Positions 44,973 to 58,200 of a DNA stretch of 64,000 nt are shown here, one piece after another. Made by a program: the position numbers and the translations under genes. The stretch's first letter is position 1. Each line of letters opens with the position of its first letter. The stretch covers positions 10,912,001 to 10,976,000 of the forward strand of contig OY720103.1 of assembly GCA_963082875.1 (NCBI GenBank), read 5' to 3'. The notes under the pieces were generated by a model. It searched no databases. It saw only the letters and a program-made list of their open reading frames with translations, and was not told the origin of the DNA. The stretch comes from Corella eumyota. Taxonomy: Eukaryota > Chordata > Ascidiacea > Phlebobranchia > Corellidae.

Positions 44973-47900
44973 TTATCGCTTCAAATTCTTTAACAAAATA
45001 TCTCTCAGTTTTTCCCGCAAAACAGGGCTTCCCTCACAAACGATATGGGTGGAAAACTTGTCCATTTGAATCACTGCATCTTGCTAAAATTAAAATAATT
45101 TGGAATCACTAAATCATAACAAAATTCTTTATGTAATGAGTAACAATAATTACCAAAATAATAATTTTTCCAGCTGAGCTTTCTTCTAGTTTGGCATTTG
45201 GAAATCCACCCTTATCAGAAAACAAACAATTAGCTATTGTTATAAAGTGGGTAAATGGGAATAAAGTTTAACTTAGAGGCATTTTCCTTAAGCCAACATT
45301 ATTGTGTATTAGCTTACCTTGATTAAGCTATCCACCACTGCTTTTTCATCCAAATTTCCATTCAAAACAGGTCGATGGACATCTTCGTGTAATTTTCGCT
45401 TTCTACTTGTTGTTCTTTTGTGGATAGCCTAAATAATGATGAGTTTATTCATATGTTACATGAATATTTACATATAAAATTAGTTAAACAAAAACATCAC
45501 CATTTTTTTCAGTTATTACAGCCTTTTACCTTTAGAGTATGTTTATTGTCCCTTGTGCTTATTTGAGCTGATATTGGTGCAAACAAAACTCCCGGCTTTA
45601 CTTCAATTGGGGAAAGGGAAGCAGATAACTAAAAACAATATTAAAGATTTGGCTCGGTTAAACAAGTAACCGTGCAATGTGGCTACGGAGTCAGCTCTTT
45701 TATCTGAAGACCATAAGCAACTTTATATCATAATTAGCACAAATAATAGATATACCTCTGGTTCTAAAAACACTTTTTCCAACTTTCTTTTAATCTTTAG
45801 TTGCAATGTTGAGTTCCAATCAAGCACTGTTGGCATACATTCCTAGAAAAAATAAAATAAATTTTATGTCATTCCATTACAAAAAAAGAAATAAAGGGAT
45901 TTTTCGACACACAACCCAATCCAAAAAACAATATTTTTACAGTATTAAGTTTAAGATCGCTTCTATGTGGTGCTCCAAGTGGTGGCTTCATGTAACTTCC
46001 CGGCACCACTAGATGTCGTGGTTTTAAGTCATTAATAATGCGGGATGCAGCTTGGTGATTGGTCCGTGTGTCAATCGGGAAGTAGAAAGTACGAGCTGTC
46101 ATTGGTTGATAGGGAGAAAGGGCTTCCAAGTATGAAAAATTTGGCTCTAAAAAAATTCAAAAAAAAATCACATTTTTTCCAATACTGTTGTATGGCTATT
46201 ACTACTGCCCATGGTCATATCAAGTATTAAAATTAGCAATTACCAACGAAGATGATGGAATTAGCTGCATTATTTCTCCACATTTCAATGAAAGGAATGG
46301 CATCTCCAAACCTTAAAGAGGGATGACCAGCAAACACTATACACGGTTTCTTAAAAGTTGTTAAACTTCGATCTACAGAGAAGAAATTGTTAAAAGATTG
46401 GAAAATATGATACAAATAACTGATCAATTTATACACAGGTCTCTTTCTACTTACCATGTATTTGAGATACAACTTTTAGTCTTCCAAGTTCAATAAGGTC
46501 ATCATGTGAAAATGGAACTTCGGGAAGATATGCTTTGTTCTGTCTCTTAGGGTGTAGCCTGTGGTAAAAATAATAATACGTCCATGTAAGATACAAATGG
46601 TATAAGAACATACTGTTCAGATGGTAGCGAATTTAAAGGGTCTCCGAATGGAGGCGTGGGTTCGAATCCCACTTCTGACAAAGGTTGACCGGCAGCGTGG
46701 TTTAGTGGTAAGAACTCTTGCTACACCACACCTGCTGAACCAGCACTTCATCAGCAGCATAATTAAATTATCCTTCCCACATCGAGGATAAGAATATATA
46801 CAAAACAAAACAAAGCAAATTAAGAAAGTCAATGAAATTAAAGTCCAACCATTCTGCATATATTTGTGAGAGACCCAATGATGCTTTAGCACTTGGTGAA
46901 ATCAGATAAATTGGAATATTTATGAGGTTTGAACTCTCCATGTAATTGAGCAAGCACTCAAGCAGGTCGTATATTAAACCAGTTGGCAAACAGGGTATCA
47001 GAACATTGCCACCATTTTTTAGAGTCTTTGCTGTAAAAGATTATTGCATTTTATAACACACTTAATGTAGTTAAAAAAATCTAACTCAACAACGTCGCAT
47101 TTTTTTCTTACCCAGACAGGAGCAAAATTCTGCCAGAGTATTGTCGGGGTTATGGGTGGGTGCTTGAGACAACCCAGTGAATATTAGAAGATCGCTATTG
47201 GTTAGAAACTTGGGGTCGAAAGGTTGAGGATGGGTAGTTAAAGAGGAACTACCAGAGAGATACACAACCTACAGCATAGTGGAAAAAATATGATTAGTGG
47301 GGGTCTAAAATTTTAAAGCTTTTTTATTCAATAAAGCAAATATTAGGTTGTTAGTTTTTTTGGCCAATAGAAATGTTGGCCCAAAGATTACTTCTTGAAG
47401 TAGCAAGCAGTTTACATTATATTAACACATTTAAAAACTTTTGTTGTAAAGTTTTAGTAGTTTTTGCAACATACCTTCTCATAATCTGATGATATCACCC
47501 AGTTACAACTTCCAAGATGATATCCTGAGCTGTAAGCTGCTACATTTAAAGCTCCAAATATACTCTAAAAATGTAAGAGTAACATAATGAAATTTTTTAC
47601 TCAAAACCAATCACAGGCACCTACAGTTTGAACATATACATGACTTTAATATATTTGACTTACAAAATTTTCAGCATAGCTGACTTTATGAACACTGGAT
47701 AAAGAGGAATGCAAGTCATCCAAACTGTAACAACTCTTCCATGAGTCAGCATCATTATTCTCCAACAGTTGGCTTAAAGCTGATGGCAAATGTCTGTTAC
47801 ACAGAATTTAGCTTAACTGGGTATGTTGCTTTGTAAAGTTTACTTTATAAATTATTGATACACATTTAATTTTTCTACTTTCTAAATTGTTGATCTTTCC

Positions 47901-48963
47901 ACTTGGTGGCAGTTTTTGAAGTGGACACACGGTGACAGTATTCAACGAGTTCTTCCATTAATAATCTGAAAAGTTTTTGTCGACATAAATTTGTTAAACA
48001 ACTCTGCATATAACAACTAATTGGGAATAAAATTTTTAAATTATGTTATACCTTCCCATTTGATGTGCAGGTTCTGTTGCATATATTGTCCCAGTAAATC
48101 CACAATACTTTAAACATGAAAAAAGATTAAAGTTTTGAAAACTTTTTAACAATAAATTTTCTATAAAAAATACTAAAAATTTGATTTTTTTGTTACTAAT
48201 AATTGATTTGTTTGTACACTTCGTATTTACCTCAGTTATATATGGAAGAGCTAACATACTACCAGAGTTTGTGATCAATATTGCATCAACAGATCTTAAG
48301 TCAAGCATTTCAGTCTAAAAGTAAAACAAATTTTGTAAAATAAAAAAGTTCTAAGGTTGAGTGTTTTATTAGGAAAATAATTAAATCTTACTTCAGGTAT
48401 TGAGAATTCAGGCATGCTGTCCACGAAATAATTTCCACAGTTCTCTTTTATTTCCTAAATTAAAATAAACGCAAAATTATTTATTACATTATAAAATCAA
48501 AATAAACTTACTGTAGTTGAAACAACTTTTCCATTTTGATCTTTGATTGATTTTGAATGCAAGTTATCTATTCTTGTTCTGTTTAATAAAGTTTAAGATT
48601 ATTTACATAATTGTTAAAAAATAATATCACTGGTTTTTAAACTTAAGAATTTATTTGAATCAGAGAAACATTTAAAGTTAAAATAGTTACCTGGCAATAT
48701 GTGTATGAGGTAAAAAACTATAAACAGATGAAAAGTTTAAAGGGCAATCCAACATGATAGTGCATGATTTAAATCTTAACACTATACAAGGGCTACTGTC
48801 ACTCGCTGATAAATTGTACTACAAAAAAAACAAAAATTTAAGAAACGTCAGAACGTATACAGATTTAACAAGTGTAAGCTCATTGTCGTTTAAATGTGTA
48901 CATTAAAGTTTAAAAAATAAGTAAAGGAATGTATTAGAATGTTATGTAGCTTACCAATCTCAT
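44973..48963 (-). CDS. INTS9: Integrator complex subunit 9
   Basis: Non-catalytic metallo-beta-lactamase/beta-CASP partner of INTS11 in the Integrator endonuclease that cleaves snRNA and promoter-proximal transcripts. Nineteen exons give 651 aa (human 658): 48955-48963, 48691-48818, 48512-48578, 48392-48454, 48231-48314, 48052-48107, 47879-47965, 47664-47793, 47475-47564, 47112-47268, 46850-47030, 46455-46558, 46244-46372, 45941-46146, 45756-45842, 45530-45628, 45318-45428, 45154-45210, 44973-45083. Exon 1 codes only MRL. Landmarks are [36 protein letters not shown] in place of the catalytic His motif, [36 protein letters not shown] and [18 protein letters not shown]. The C-terminal DKFSTHIVC and [13 protein letters not shown] match the INTS11-binding region. 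The intron between 46559 and 46849 holds a tRNA-Leu relic and a deleted SINE. Confidence 0.96.
46618..46680 (+). pseudogene. tRNA-Leu relic (3' half)
   Basis: GGTCTCCGAATGGAGGCG is the long variable arm of a tRNA-Leu. It is followed by a perfect T-arm stem GTGGG/CCCAC around TTCGAAT (46656-46672) and the acceptor 3' strand ACTTCTGACA. The 5' half is reduced to about 25 unmatched bases with no anticodon arm, so it cannot fold as a tRNA. It lies in an INTS9 intron on the opposite strand, directly before a SINE. Confidence 0.75.
46688..46800 (+). repeat. SINE copy with large internal deletion
   Basis: In an INTS9 intron. The head GGCAGCGTGGTTTAGTGGTA runs into CAGCACTTCATCAGCAGC and then directly into the CCCACATCGAGGATAAGA tail; roughly 150 bases including the B box are gone. 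The copy abuts a tRNA-Leu relic. Confidence 0.8.
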
Positions 48964-49995
48964 TTTGTATAAGCTTAACCAGTTTTTTAACAGAATTTTA
49001 AAGTTGTATGGTCAGATAGTAAACATTAAAAACGTAACTAACCAAAACACAAGGGAAATTCCCTTTATGAAATTTTTACTGCGGTTGAATAATCATAATT
49101 AATAATAATTTATTAAAGTTTATACTTTTAAATTCATTAATAATAATATAAATCATCATTAAAAAATTTTTTTAAACGTTGGTATTTTTCTGCAATAATT
49201 AGTTAGCGAGTTTTTTTAAATTTTGTCTTTTTGTATTTTATTGGCAAGGTATAGTTTAACGTGTTTCCAAAATATTAAAAATAAATTATTATTACGTTTT
49301 TAAATTAACTTTAATATATATAAATAGGGTTATTTTATTATCAAATAGTTTTACAAATGTTATATTAACAGTTTTTAGTAATAGATATATGTTTTAATTA
49401 AGTGAATTTATAGTTTATTTTAATTTCTGGAAGTACTTAACTATTGACGAAGTTTGTTACTACATCGACGAAATTATTTTAGTCTAGTTCCTTTTGTTGC
49501 CACGCGCTAACGAAACGGTTTTACGATTTGTTTATTTTAAAAAAATCTTAAAATAGTTTTATGTTTGAAGTTATTTGTGGCTAAACTTTTGTAATAATAA
49601 TACTTACTAATCATTTGTCTAAAATCTTTTGAATTTTAACCATTCGAAGTTTTGGATTTTTGTTTTTTTGGACTTTAGCAATTTCGAATTTTAGTTTTTT
49701 TAAAATCATTTACTTTTCCATTCGTTTAACCTTATGCGGTATTAGTTTGATGTATTTATTTTTTTAATGTCTAAAATGTATTAAATTTTAGTATTTTACC
49801 TTAAGAGGTCTGAATAGGGTATGCAAAGATGTTTTTTTTAGATGATAAAATAAAGTTTTGTTGCCAACATTTCGTTTTTTATAATCTGTTGCAATTATTT
49901 TGTAAAATATTAATTTAATTTCTTTTTTTAGACTTAGTGATTTTTATATTTGCGATTAACAACATGGTGTTATTAGAAACAACTTAAAATTTGAA
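48964..49995. promoter_or_regulatory. Divergent INTS9 / ZNRF promoter region
   Basis: One-kilobase AT-rich spacer between divergent start codons, without repeat copies. A possible trans-splice acceptor for the ZNRF gene lies at 49930-49931 (pyrimidine run ending in TTTTTTTAG). Confidence 0.45.
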
Positions 49996-52900
49996 ATGGG
50001 AGGAAAATTAAGCTCGGAGCAGACTCCTCCGAGATCCCAAGCTTTTAACGAACGAGGAGGATCAACCACATCTCGAAGAAACGGGGGGGTCGCGACCTCA
50101 TCTCATATAACTCATACTGTTCATCATAATGGGGGGTCTCGAAGCCGACAATTAAGACTTAATAACTTTGATTTTAACCTTGAGGGTAATCAACAAGGAC
50201 GTTTAATGCGTGCAAACTCTGCGATTGAAACTGGGTTAAGGATTCCGAGGAACGGAGTAGGATGGTTTTATGCAAGTCCTCTTCATGATAGTGATAGCTC
50301 TCCGGATGATGAAAGAGCAAGAGTGATGGTGAGAGGAGGAGGGAACATGGCTCATTCTCTTCCGCAATACTTGGTGCGATCTATGAGAGGTAGATTCATT
50401 TTTTTTGTAAAAGGTTATATGAAGTTGTTTTGTTAAATTGTTTATAATCTGGTTATTTTAAATACGGTTGCAACTGTAGTAAAAAGATGTAATGATAGGA
50501 TTAGGACAAATTTGGTAAATTTTGTTTGATTAAGATTGGTTTTATAAAAAAATTAATTTATTAATAGTGGATTTGTGCCATTTCTAATACCTATGCCATT
50601 TTTATTGTAAGTAAGCAATTGTTCATAGCACTAGAAACTATTGATATATTTACATTTAACTTTTGTTTACTACAAGCTCCTGTTATAATAAATACACATT
50701 ATGAACAATAATTTATATATAAGGCATTTATTTTTCAGCTTTTATGTAACAAATACTATTAAATTTTAGTTTTTGTTTTGTATTAGGCTAAAGTTTATGT
50801 TAGTAGGTTTACATAAGATAGGTTTGTTTACTCACGGTCTGGTTAAAATCATGACATATTAACAGACATGTGAGTTTGACTCAACTTTAGTGTAACCTAC
50901 TTAGGGTCTGTTGTATGACGTCATAGTGTTACAACTTGTAAATGCTGTAATGCTTTTTTATCCGATAAACCACGTGAATATTTGTCAAAACTAGGGTTTG
51001 GACAAATTTTAAATAAATTTTTATTGAAAACAAATTAGGTTGAATCCTGGTACTGGCATATATATAAAGTCATAATTTAAAAGTTAGTAACCGCTAATCG
51101 TTATCACAACTAAAGAGACATGCCTAGACGTGTCTAATGGTTTAAAAATTTTTAAAAATGCAATACCGTGTCTCTCAAATTGCTATAATATTTATAAACA
51201 TGAATTTATAGAACTCGTTGACTAAGTATCGAAAAAATTCTTTGTAAGAAAAATTTTTTGCTACTTGATCTATTACTTATACTCAGATTAGACTTAAATT
51301 AAAAAGATTAGTAACTATTTTGTTTAAAAATTTTTTAACAGTTGGCGCTTTTACTTTTAGACTCAAAATGCCCAATGTGTGGAAAAATGATCCCCGCTGA
51401 AGATGTGGAGGTCCACTTTGTGATGTGTTTAACCAAACCCCGAGTTACTTATAATGGTAAGTTAACAACCATTTAAATTGCAACTGGTCAATAGCCTCTG
51501 CTTGGAATTTTAATTGTTTTAATATGGTTGCAACTCTTAACTAATATTTGCATGCAATAACTTACCCACGCACAACAAACCGCAGTTTTGCTTTATTATA
51601 TAGGACCATAAATTGGACATAAATATATATATATTATCCACTAAACTCCATTATATTTAGACATAAAGATGTGTTTTTTTAGTTTTACACATGCTCTGCC
51701 AGTTAGAATTTAAAACAAGGTTTAGATACAAATTTTATAAATAATATAAACAATTTAATGGTGTAATAAGGAAATGACAAAAATAATTTTATAGTGAAGC
51801 CCGGTAAATGATTAAAAATTTGCAAACTTTCTGTTTTTGTTTCTTGTTGTTGTACTTTATAAGGTTGTAAGTTTGTTTTTTTTTTATATATATTTAAATT
51901 TTCTTGTCATTAACTAGTTGATAATTTTGTAAGGATTTATGTAATAGCATTAAATTAATAAGGTATGTATATATATATAAAAATAAATTATCTAAATTAA
52001 CGAAATGCAGGAGTTATAAAAATTAATAAATCACTTGTAAATAACTATCACAATAGACATGTTTACAAATATATATTTTTTTACATTAATCTTACATGCA
52101 TTAATCAATTTATTAAGACTTCTGTACGAGTGTGTTTGACATATTATTGGCACATGTTTCAAACGTGCGTCGTTTCCTTGTTTAAAGCAATTGGTTTGGT
52201 GGTTTACAATAATTGTTCGGTGTACTGTTTCCAATTATGTAATTTGATATTCTTATGTAATTTGATATTTTTTATTGTTTTGTCTACCAGGAATTGGGGG
52301 CTATTAATATCTTACAGACTATGTCAGTTATTTATTTTCTTACTAATTTTTTTGGGCGTTATTTTTTGTGAAAATTTGGGTAGTTTTTTGTAGTTTTTAA
52401 AATCTTGTTAACTTTTGATTAAATTTGAAAGGATTAGAGTAATAAATTGGATTGACAACATGTATTTTTTATTGTTAAGTTTCCCTTATAAATAATTTAA
52501 ATTTTTCTTTGTTGTTTTTCTTTTTTTTGGATTCTATTCTCCAATTTATTTTTTATTGATTAAATTTTTATTTATTAAATTTTAAATTATGCTGAAGCTG
52601 CAAAACAGGAAAACGGTACACAGACAATATTTAAATATTTAAATATTTATATTACTTTATAAAAACAGAGTGCAAATTAAATTTAAAAAATATTATTATT
52701 AGTGTATTTATAATATATTCCACTCTTAAAGTTTGCTGTGATAATGTTTATTATAAATATATATCGTTGTTATATGGTATTAAACAAATTCAACTTAAGA
52801 TTGTTAAACTTTAATTATTTTTTTTGGGTTCCGCTAAAACAATTTTTAACAACTTTTTTAACAAAATTTATCCTAAAAGCTTGGTGTGTCGGTGTAGTGG

Positions 52901-53975
52901 TAAGAATACTTGGTTTTACCACATGAGGTTCTGGGTTCGATCCCCACTGCTCTCATGCTGAAGCACTCTTTGAGTAAGACACTATAAACGGTATGAACCC
53001 CTGCTGAAACTACACCGAATCAGCAGCTTAATTATCGGGTCACTATAATCAATTATATCCTAAACTGGCAAAGTCAAATTGAGACTGGGTCGGGGTAACA
53101 AATGTTACTCTATGTTTAGGTAGTAAAGCCAACCTTTTTACATTGAATTCAATAAATATAAAAAAAGTACTTAGGGATGCTTTACATGAGCATTTAAAAT
53201 GTACCTTTAAGTACTGATCCTATGTTAATATGTTGTTAATAATTGTCTTAATGTTTTACAGAGGATGTGTTGTCCAGTTCAATTGGTGGTGAATGTGCAA
53301 TTTGTTTGGAGAATCTTCTGGAGGGAGAAACAATAGGAAGACTGCCTTGCCTCTGTATTTACCATAAACCGTAAGTCTCTTGAAAGTGTTAATGTTCAAT
53401 TTAAGTTTATGTCTGTTTGTATTATATTAGTAAGTTAATCATTTCCGCAATTTATCTTAATTGCTTTACTTATTTATTTATTTAACTCTCAACCTAAGGA
53501 AGAGAGCAATGTTGTCATTGAAGATTGCTAATTAAAATCTATTTAAAAGTACTGCAGTCTAGTACCGACTTTTTGAATTTTTTTTTCATATTTATTTACC
53601 TTTGATGTGGAAATATCAAGTGCACAGCCTAAACATAGAGTAACAACTGTTATCCCAACCCAGTCCTGAGTTAGCTTTGCCAGTAGTTTGGGATATTGAA
53701 GATTATACTTGCCCTATAGTTGGCTCAGCAGGTGTTGATACCATTTACATTGCCTTACTTATGGGTGCTACCGCATAAATCAGTGAGGATCGAACCAAGA
53801 ACCTCATGTAGTTCAGCCAAGTGTACTAACCACTACACCACACTTCCGGTCTAATTTTAGTTTAGAATTTTGTTAAAAAAAACATAATTTTAATCAACTA
53901 ATTATTGAATGTTTTAGTTGTATTGAAGAATGGTTTACAAAGAGCCAAACATGCCCGGAACATCCCCCAGATTAA
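49996..53975 (+). CDS. ZNRF2: ZNRF1/2-type zinc and RING finger E3 ubiquitin ligase
   Basis: Membrane-tethered E3 ligase of endosomes and lysosomes, 218 aa, four exons: 49996-50389, 51361-51456, 53262-53370, 53918-53975. The start MGGKLSSE fits an N-myristoylation signal (Gly2, Ser6). A Ser/Arg/Asn-rich middle part with HDSDSSPDDE follows, as in ZNRF proteins. Exon 2 is the zinc finger CPMCGKMIPAEDVEVHFVMC and continues into the family hallmark TKPRVTYNEDVLSSS. The RING reads CAICLENLLEGETIGRLPC, then YHKPCIEEWF and the unusual last ligands in CPEHPPD at the C terminus, just as in vertebrates. ZNRF1 and ZNRF2 cannot be told apart safely, so the symbol stands for the pair. Introns 1 and 2 hold a family-B repeat and a SINE; intron 3 holds an antisense SINE. 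Confidence 0.9.
51483..51660 (+). repeat. Family-B repeat, near full length
   Basis: In ZNRF intron 2. The tail ATCCACTAAACTCCATTATA is complete. Confidence 0.75.
52880..53160 (+). repeat. SINE copy, full length
   Basis: In ZNRF intron 2. The B box GGGTTCGATCCCCACTGC equals consensus. Confidence 0.88.
53600..53850 (-). repeat. SINE copy
   Basis: In ZNRF intron 3. The body is shortened near CCCTATAGTTGGCTCAG. Confidence 0.82.
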
Positions 53976-54291
53976 GAATGTAAGTTGAACCTTATTTGTT
54001 ACTAATTTACATGATCAAGTGCTATCAGTAATATACCATGTAAATTATAAAGAAAAAACTTTGTAGTAGCAATTTTAAAGATGTTAGAAATAAATTATTA
54101 AATTTAGCAGTATGTTAAATAGGCTACTATGTTAGGATACGTAGTATGTTACTAATACTGCTGTAGGTTCAGTTTTTATTGAATACTATTTAAATTGACA
54201 CTTGTTACTAAAAAATGTGACTTTTTGTTATGATAGTAATTAACATTTAAATTTAACTGGACAAAACTAAACAGTAAAGGTTAATTAGTTA

Positions 54292-54395
54292 CTAGTTAAT
54301 TGCCTGCCCTATGGTTGAAATTTTAAGTGTTGTAATATGGTTGCAACTTTTACCTAATATTGCCTGCGCACCACAAACAGCAGTTTTTTTTTTGA
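54292..54395 (+). repeat. Family-B repeat, tail lost
   Basis: Downstream of the ZNRF gene. Ends at GCAGTTTTTTTT. Confidence 0.65.
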
Positions 54396-55077
54396 AGTCC
54401 TTTAACAAGAATAAAAGCCTGTTAATTTTAAGTTACGTAATTTCGTTTGCTGCTCAAATATTTTTGCCAGTTTCAATTATTTATGAAATTAACAACACAT
54501 GCTACCCAGCTATCTGTCAGTTGTAATTGGTATGATTGCTTTGATATATATTTACTTGAATTTTTTTTTTAAATATATTCGTGAATTGAATTAGGTATGT
54601 TTTTGTCTTATTAAAAGTTATTATTAGATTTGATTTTGTTTAGCTGTTTAGTAAATATGTTTTGCAATTAAGAGCAGTTGTTGTAGTAATTTTGTGCCTG
54701 GATAAAATCAATTAAATGACAAAAGCATATACTGTAAGCTTTAATTTTTAAATAATATTTAGTTAAATTAAAATTAGGCATATATATATATATACATTAA
54801 GTGTTATTTGAAAAGTTTATCAAATTTTTTCACATTTAAAATTTAAATAAAAATGTATTTGTAGGTTTGTAGTGCTTTACACTTGGATTGATTTTTTGTT
54901 TTATTAAAGCCGTGGGTTTTTTATTGGAATTTTACAATCTATTTTTGCATTCTGTGTTTCTAAAAATACTTAAATCAATCTATAGAGGAAATACCATGGT
55001 AATACAATGTCCTTGTTTAAAAATTTTTCTCTTTAAGGCTGTTTAAGATATTTTAGTTTCATAACAGATTCTTTTTA

Positions 55078-55235
55078 GTAGTGGATAGCCCACCTTTTAA
55101 CTGGAATTTTAATTATTGTAATATAGTTGCAACTATAAACAATGTTTGTCTGATAATTAACAAGTGCACCACAAACAGAAGTTTTATTTAATTAGTATAT
55201 ATATTGTCCACCAATCTCTATTATATGCAGATTTC
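55078..55235 (+). repeat. Family-B repeat
   Basis: In the gene-poor spacer. Starts GGATAGCCCACC; the tail ATTGTCCACCAATCTC is present. Confidence 0.7.
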
Positions 55236-58200
55236 TAAATTTTATTTTGTTTTATATGAAGTGAATATTTAGAGATTAAAAACTACCCACTACCTTAGTT
55301 ATATAAGACAGTTTCAAATGACATTTTTGTAGTAATTTTTTATAGTAGTAAATTTATTTTGTAGTAATTTTTATTTTATTTTTAGATTTTTTGTTTTTAA
55401 ATTTTAATTTTAATTTATTTTTAGTTTTACACGACGGCAACTCTGAGCTTCTGACACATTTTTTTAATTGATCTGAAACTTTCTTTTTTCCTTCTTTATC
55501 ACTATTTTTGGCGAGCTCTTTGCAGTAAAAAAACAAAATATTTAATCAAGAAAACTGTGACGAACGTGGCTTTAACCATTAAGCGTCAATTATTTTTTAC
55601 TTTTTTGTAGATAATTTAGGGCGAATTATTTTAATTTATGTCTAATTAATTCTCGAAAAAATAATATTTTTGAGCAATTTTGTGGGTCTAATGCATGATT
55701 AATTTTAGTTTAAATTAATTTGTGAACAGGATTTTTATAGACTAAAAAAATATTAAAATAGAATATTTATAAAGTCCAACTTTTTTTAATTAATTTTTTA
55801 TATTTTTTTTTTTATCATGTTATTCTTTTGTAAACATCTTTTATTCTTACTGTGCTATATTGTTATTGTTAATATCTGTGCCATGTTACTAAATAAGCAA
55901 AAATTTCAAGTCCACTTCCCATCATTATAGCTCTTCACAAAATTAATTAAATTACCACTAATAGCTTTGAACATTAAGATAAATATTTTTTATTGGCAAA
56001 ATTTAAAGTTAACATATCTATCGGGGTTAAATTTAAAAATGGTCTTTAATTAACAATTTTGTTTCATTGACTTTTTAAAACAGCATAGATATGAACAACA
56101 TTAAATATTTTAACTGTGTTTCTTGCGCTTTCCTATTATTTTAATATCGGTTATACTGTCTATGTCTGTTAGCCCGCATTTAACGTATACTAATTTTTAA
56201 AATCAATTTTTTTTTTGTAATATACGTTATTGAAAGCAAAATACATCCACTGTTAAGTCTTTTCCAGCTTTTTTTATGTTTTTTAATTCGACTTTAACTA
56301 AAAAAGTTATTTAAAGAAAATACTATAACTTATTTTAAATGGGTTACGACCAATTTTTTGTTTGTGTTATTCTACGCATTCTGAATTGGGTTTTTTATAG
56401 AAATTCGTGCATGAGGAAAATAATCATTGAAATCCAATTGTTAACCTTTTTGTTATATGTTGCTGGTCTTAAGTTTTTGTCTACTTTCTTTTGCTTTATG
56501 CTAGCTTGGAGTATTATATTATTTAACTTTGTAGACAACTTAGGTTTTTTTTATTAATTTTTTCATAGATTACAACTTAAAATTCACTGTATGCACATTC
56601 TCAATTCAGTGTTAAATTAGGACAAATCAACAATTTTTACTTTTTTTATACAGTTATCAATATTGAGTTTTGTTATTCTTGATAAAGTTCATTTTTTAAC
56701 AAATCTTTGCCAAAAAAGAAACTAGAATACTTAAACTATATCACTTATCACAAGTTTCAGCTTGCTTTGCTATATAATCCAACTTAATATAACTTTTAAA
56801 ATCAAACATAAGATGAAAATTTCTGCTTGTTTTATAAAGAAAATCTTTGTGTAAATTTCAAGTGTATATTTCTGTTTAAAAACCAACTTTTTGGCGTTTA
56901 TATTGCAAGAATTTTTGTACTTATTTGTTAATAATATCCTGATATTGAATGACTTATTATTTGCTGTTTATTATCACTTGTAAATAAACTGTTTTCAATA
57001 TTTAATAAGTTTTAAGTTCTATAAAGCATTAAGTGCTATAAATATAGTATAAAATTTAAAAGCAACATATTTTAGGTCAATTTTTACCATGTTTATTTCA
57101 GTGATTTTTGGATTTAAATTTTTGATTAAACCGCTCGGATGTTTGCTTTTTTTTCTGCCCGCTAGATGATGACATGGAGTAGTTATGTGTTAAATTTTGT
57201 TAATATATTTATTATTCAATACTTTTACAAATTAAACTAATTTTCACATAAGCATTATCGTTTTTGTCCTAAAATTAAAAATATTTTGATTTGAAGACAG
57301 AATTTGGAGCTGTTTTTAACCAATTTTCTTAATTTTTGCAAAACAAACCTAAGTGAACCAGTGTTTTAAAGATTATAAACACTTATATGACCCATATTAT
57401 TTTTTGTTGTTGTTCCTAAGTTGTTTTGCAGATGACTTCGTCGTTTTACGACATCAAATTTATTATATTTTTAAAATCAAAAGTTCAGTTAACTAATATA
57501 AGTCAGTAAGTTTTAAATTGTGATTTAATATGTAACATTTTATTATTTATATATTTGCTTATTAAGTGGCCTTAGCTTTTATTAAAATTCTGAAGGGCAG
57601 ATTTTAATGCGTAATCTAACTCATGCGTAATCTAGCTCATGTGGTTTTTATTAATGATATGTTAGTATAGTAAAGTAAACTGATTATTTAATGTACAAAT
57701 ATTTAGAAATAGTCGTTCCTGTTTAGTTAAATGACTAATCATTTCATGGTATTAATATAGGTAACAAGGTCGATAATGTTTGCGTTATTAGTCCCAGCTA
57801 AAGTTCAAATATTGACCTCATATTTTTTTCCAAAAACTTCCCGATCACATGACCATAAAGCGATCCGATTGGTTGTTTATATTTGCTTAGAATTGACGTA
57901 AAACCCTACGTTAAAATTATATTTGTTAAAGTTTTTGAGTTATTACTCTATAATGGTTAATAAAAAAGGTAACTATATTGGTTTAGAAGTTTAAAATATT
58001 TTTTTATGTCAATTGTGGTTTTTAAAATTTTTTTTAAGTTTAAAAATGTGATATTTTTTATACCTCAACCCTGACCTACTTATATTGGTATGTGGTTATA
58101 TATAGATGAAGTTATATAATGTTTGTGTTTGATTAGGTATAGTGCAAGGTTCAATATTTCTAACTTGTTTTTTGACCTTTCCGTGTCATTGAAATTACTT

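Noticed and set aside
51483-51660. Family B as a MITE
   Set aside because: No terminal inverted repeats or fixed target duplication could be seen by eye, so it was left unclassified.
52130-52393. Frame of 87 codons in ZNRF intron 2
   Set aside because: Repetitive hydrophobic translation, no splice signals matching the ZNRF phase.
55354-55536. Lys-rich minus-strand frame with a few Cys
   Set aside because: The second half is a translated A-rich run; the first 40 residues look slightly better but have no partner exon.
56339-56557. Hydrophobic open frame of 72 codons
   Set aside because: Composition is what T-rich DNA gives in this frame; no domain and no supporting signals.
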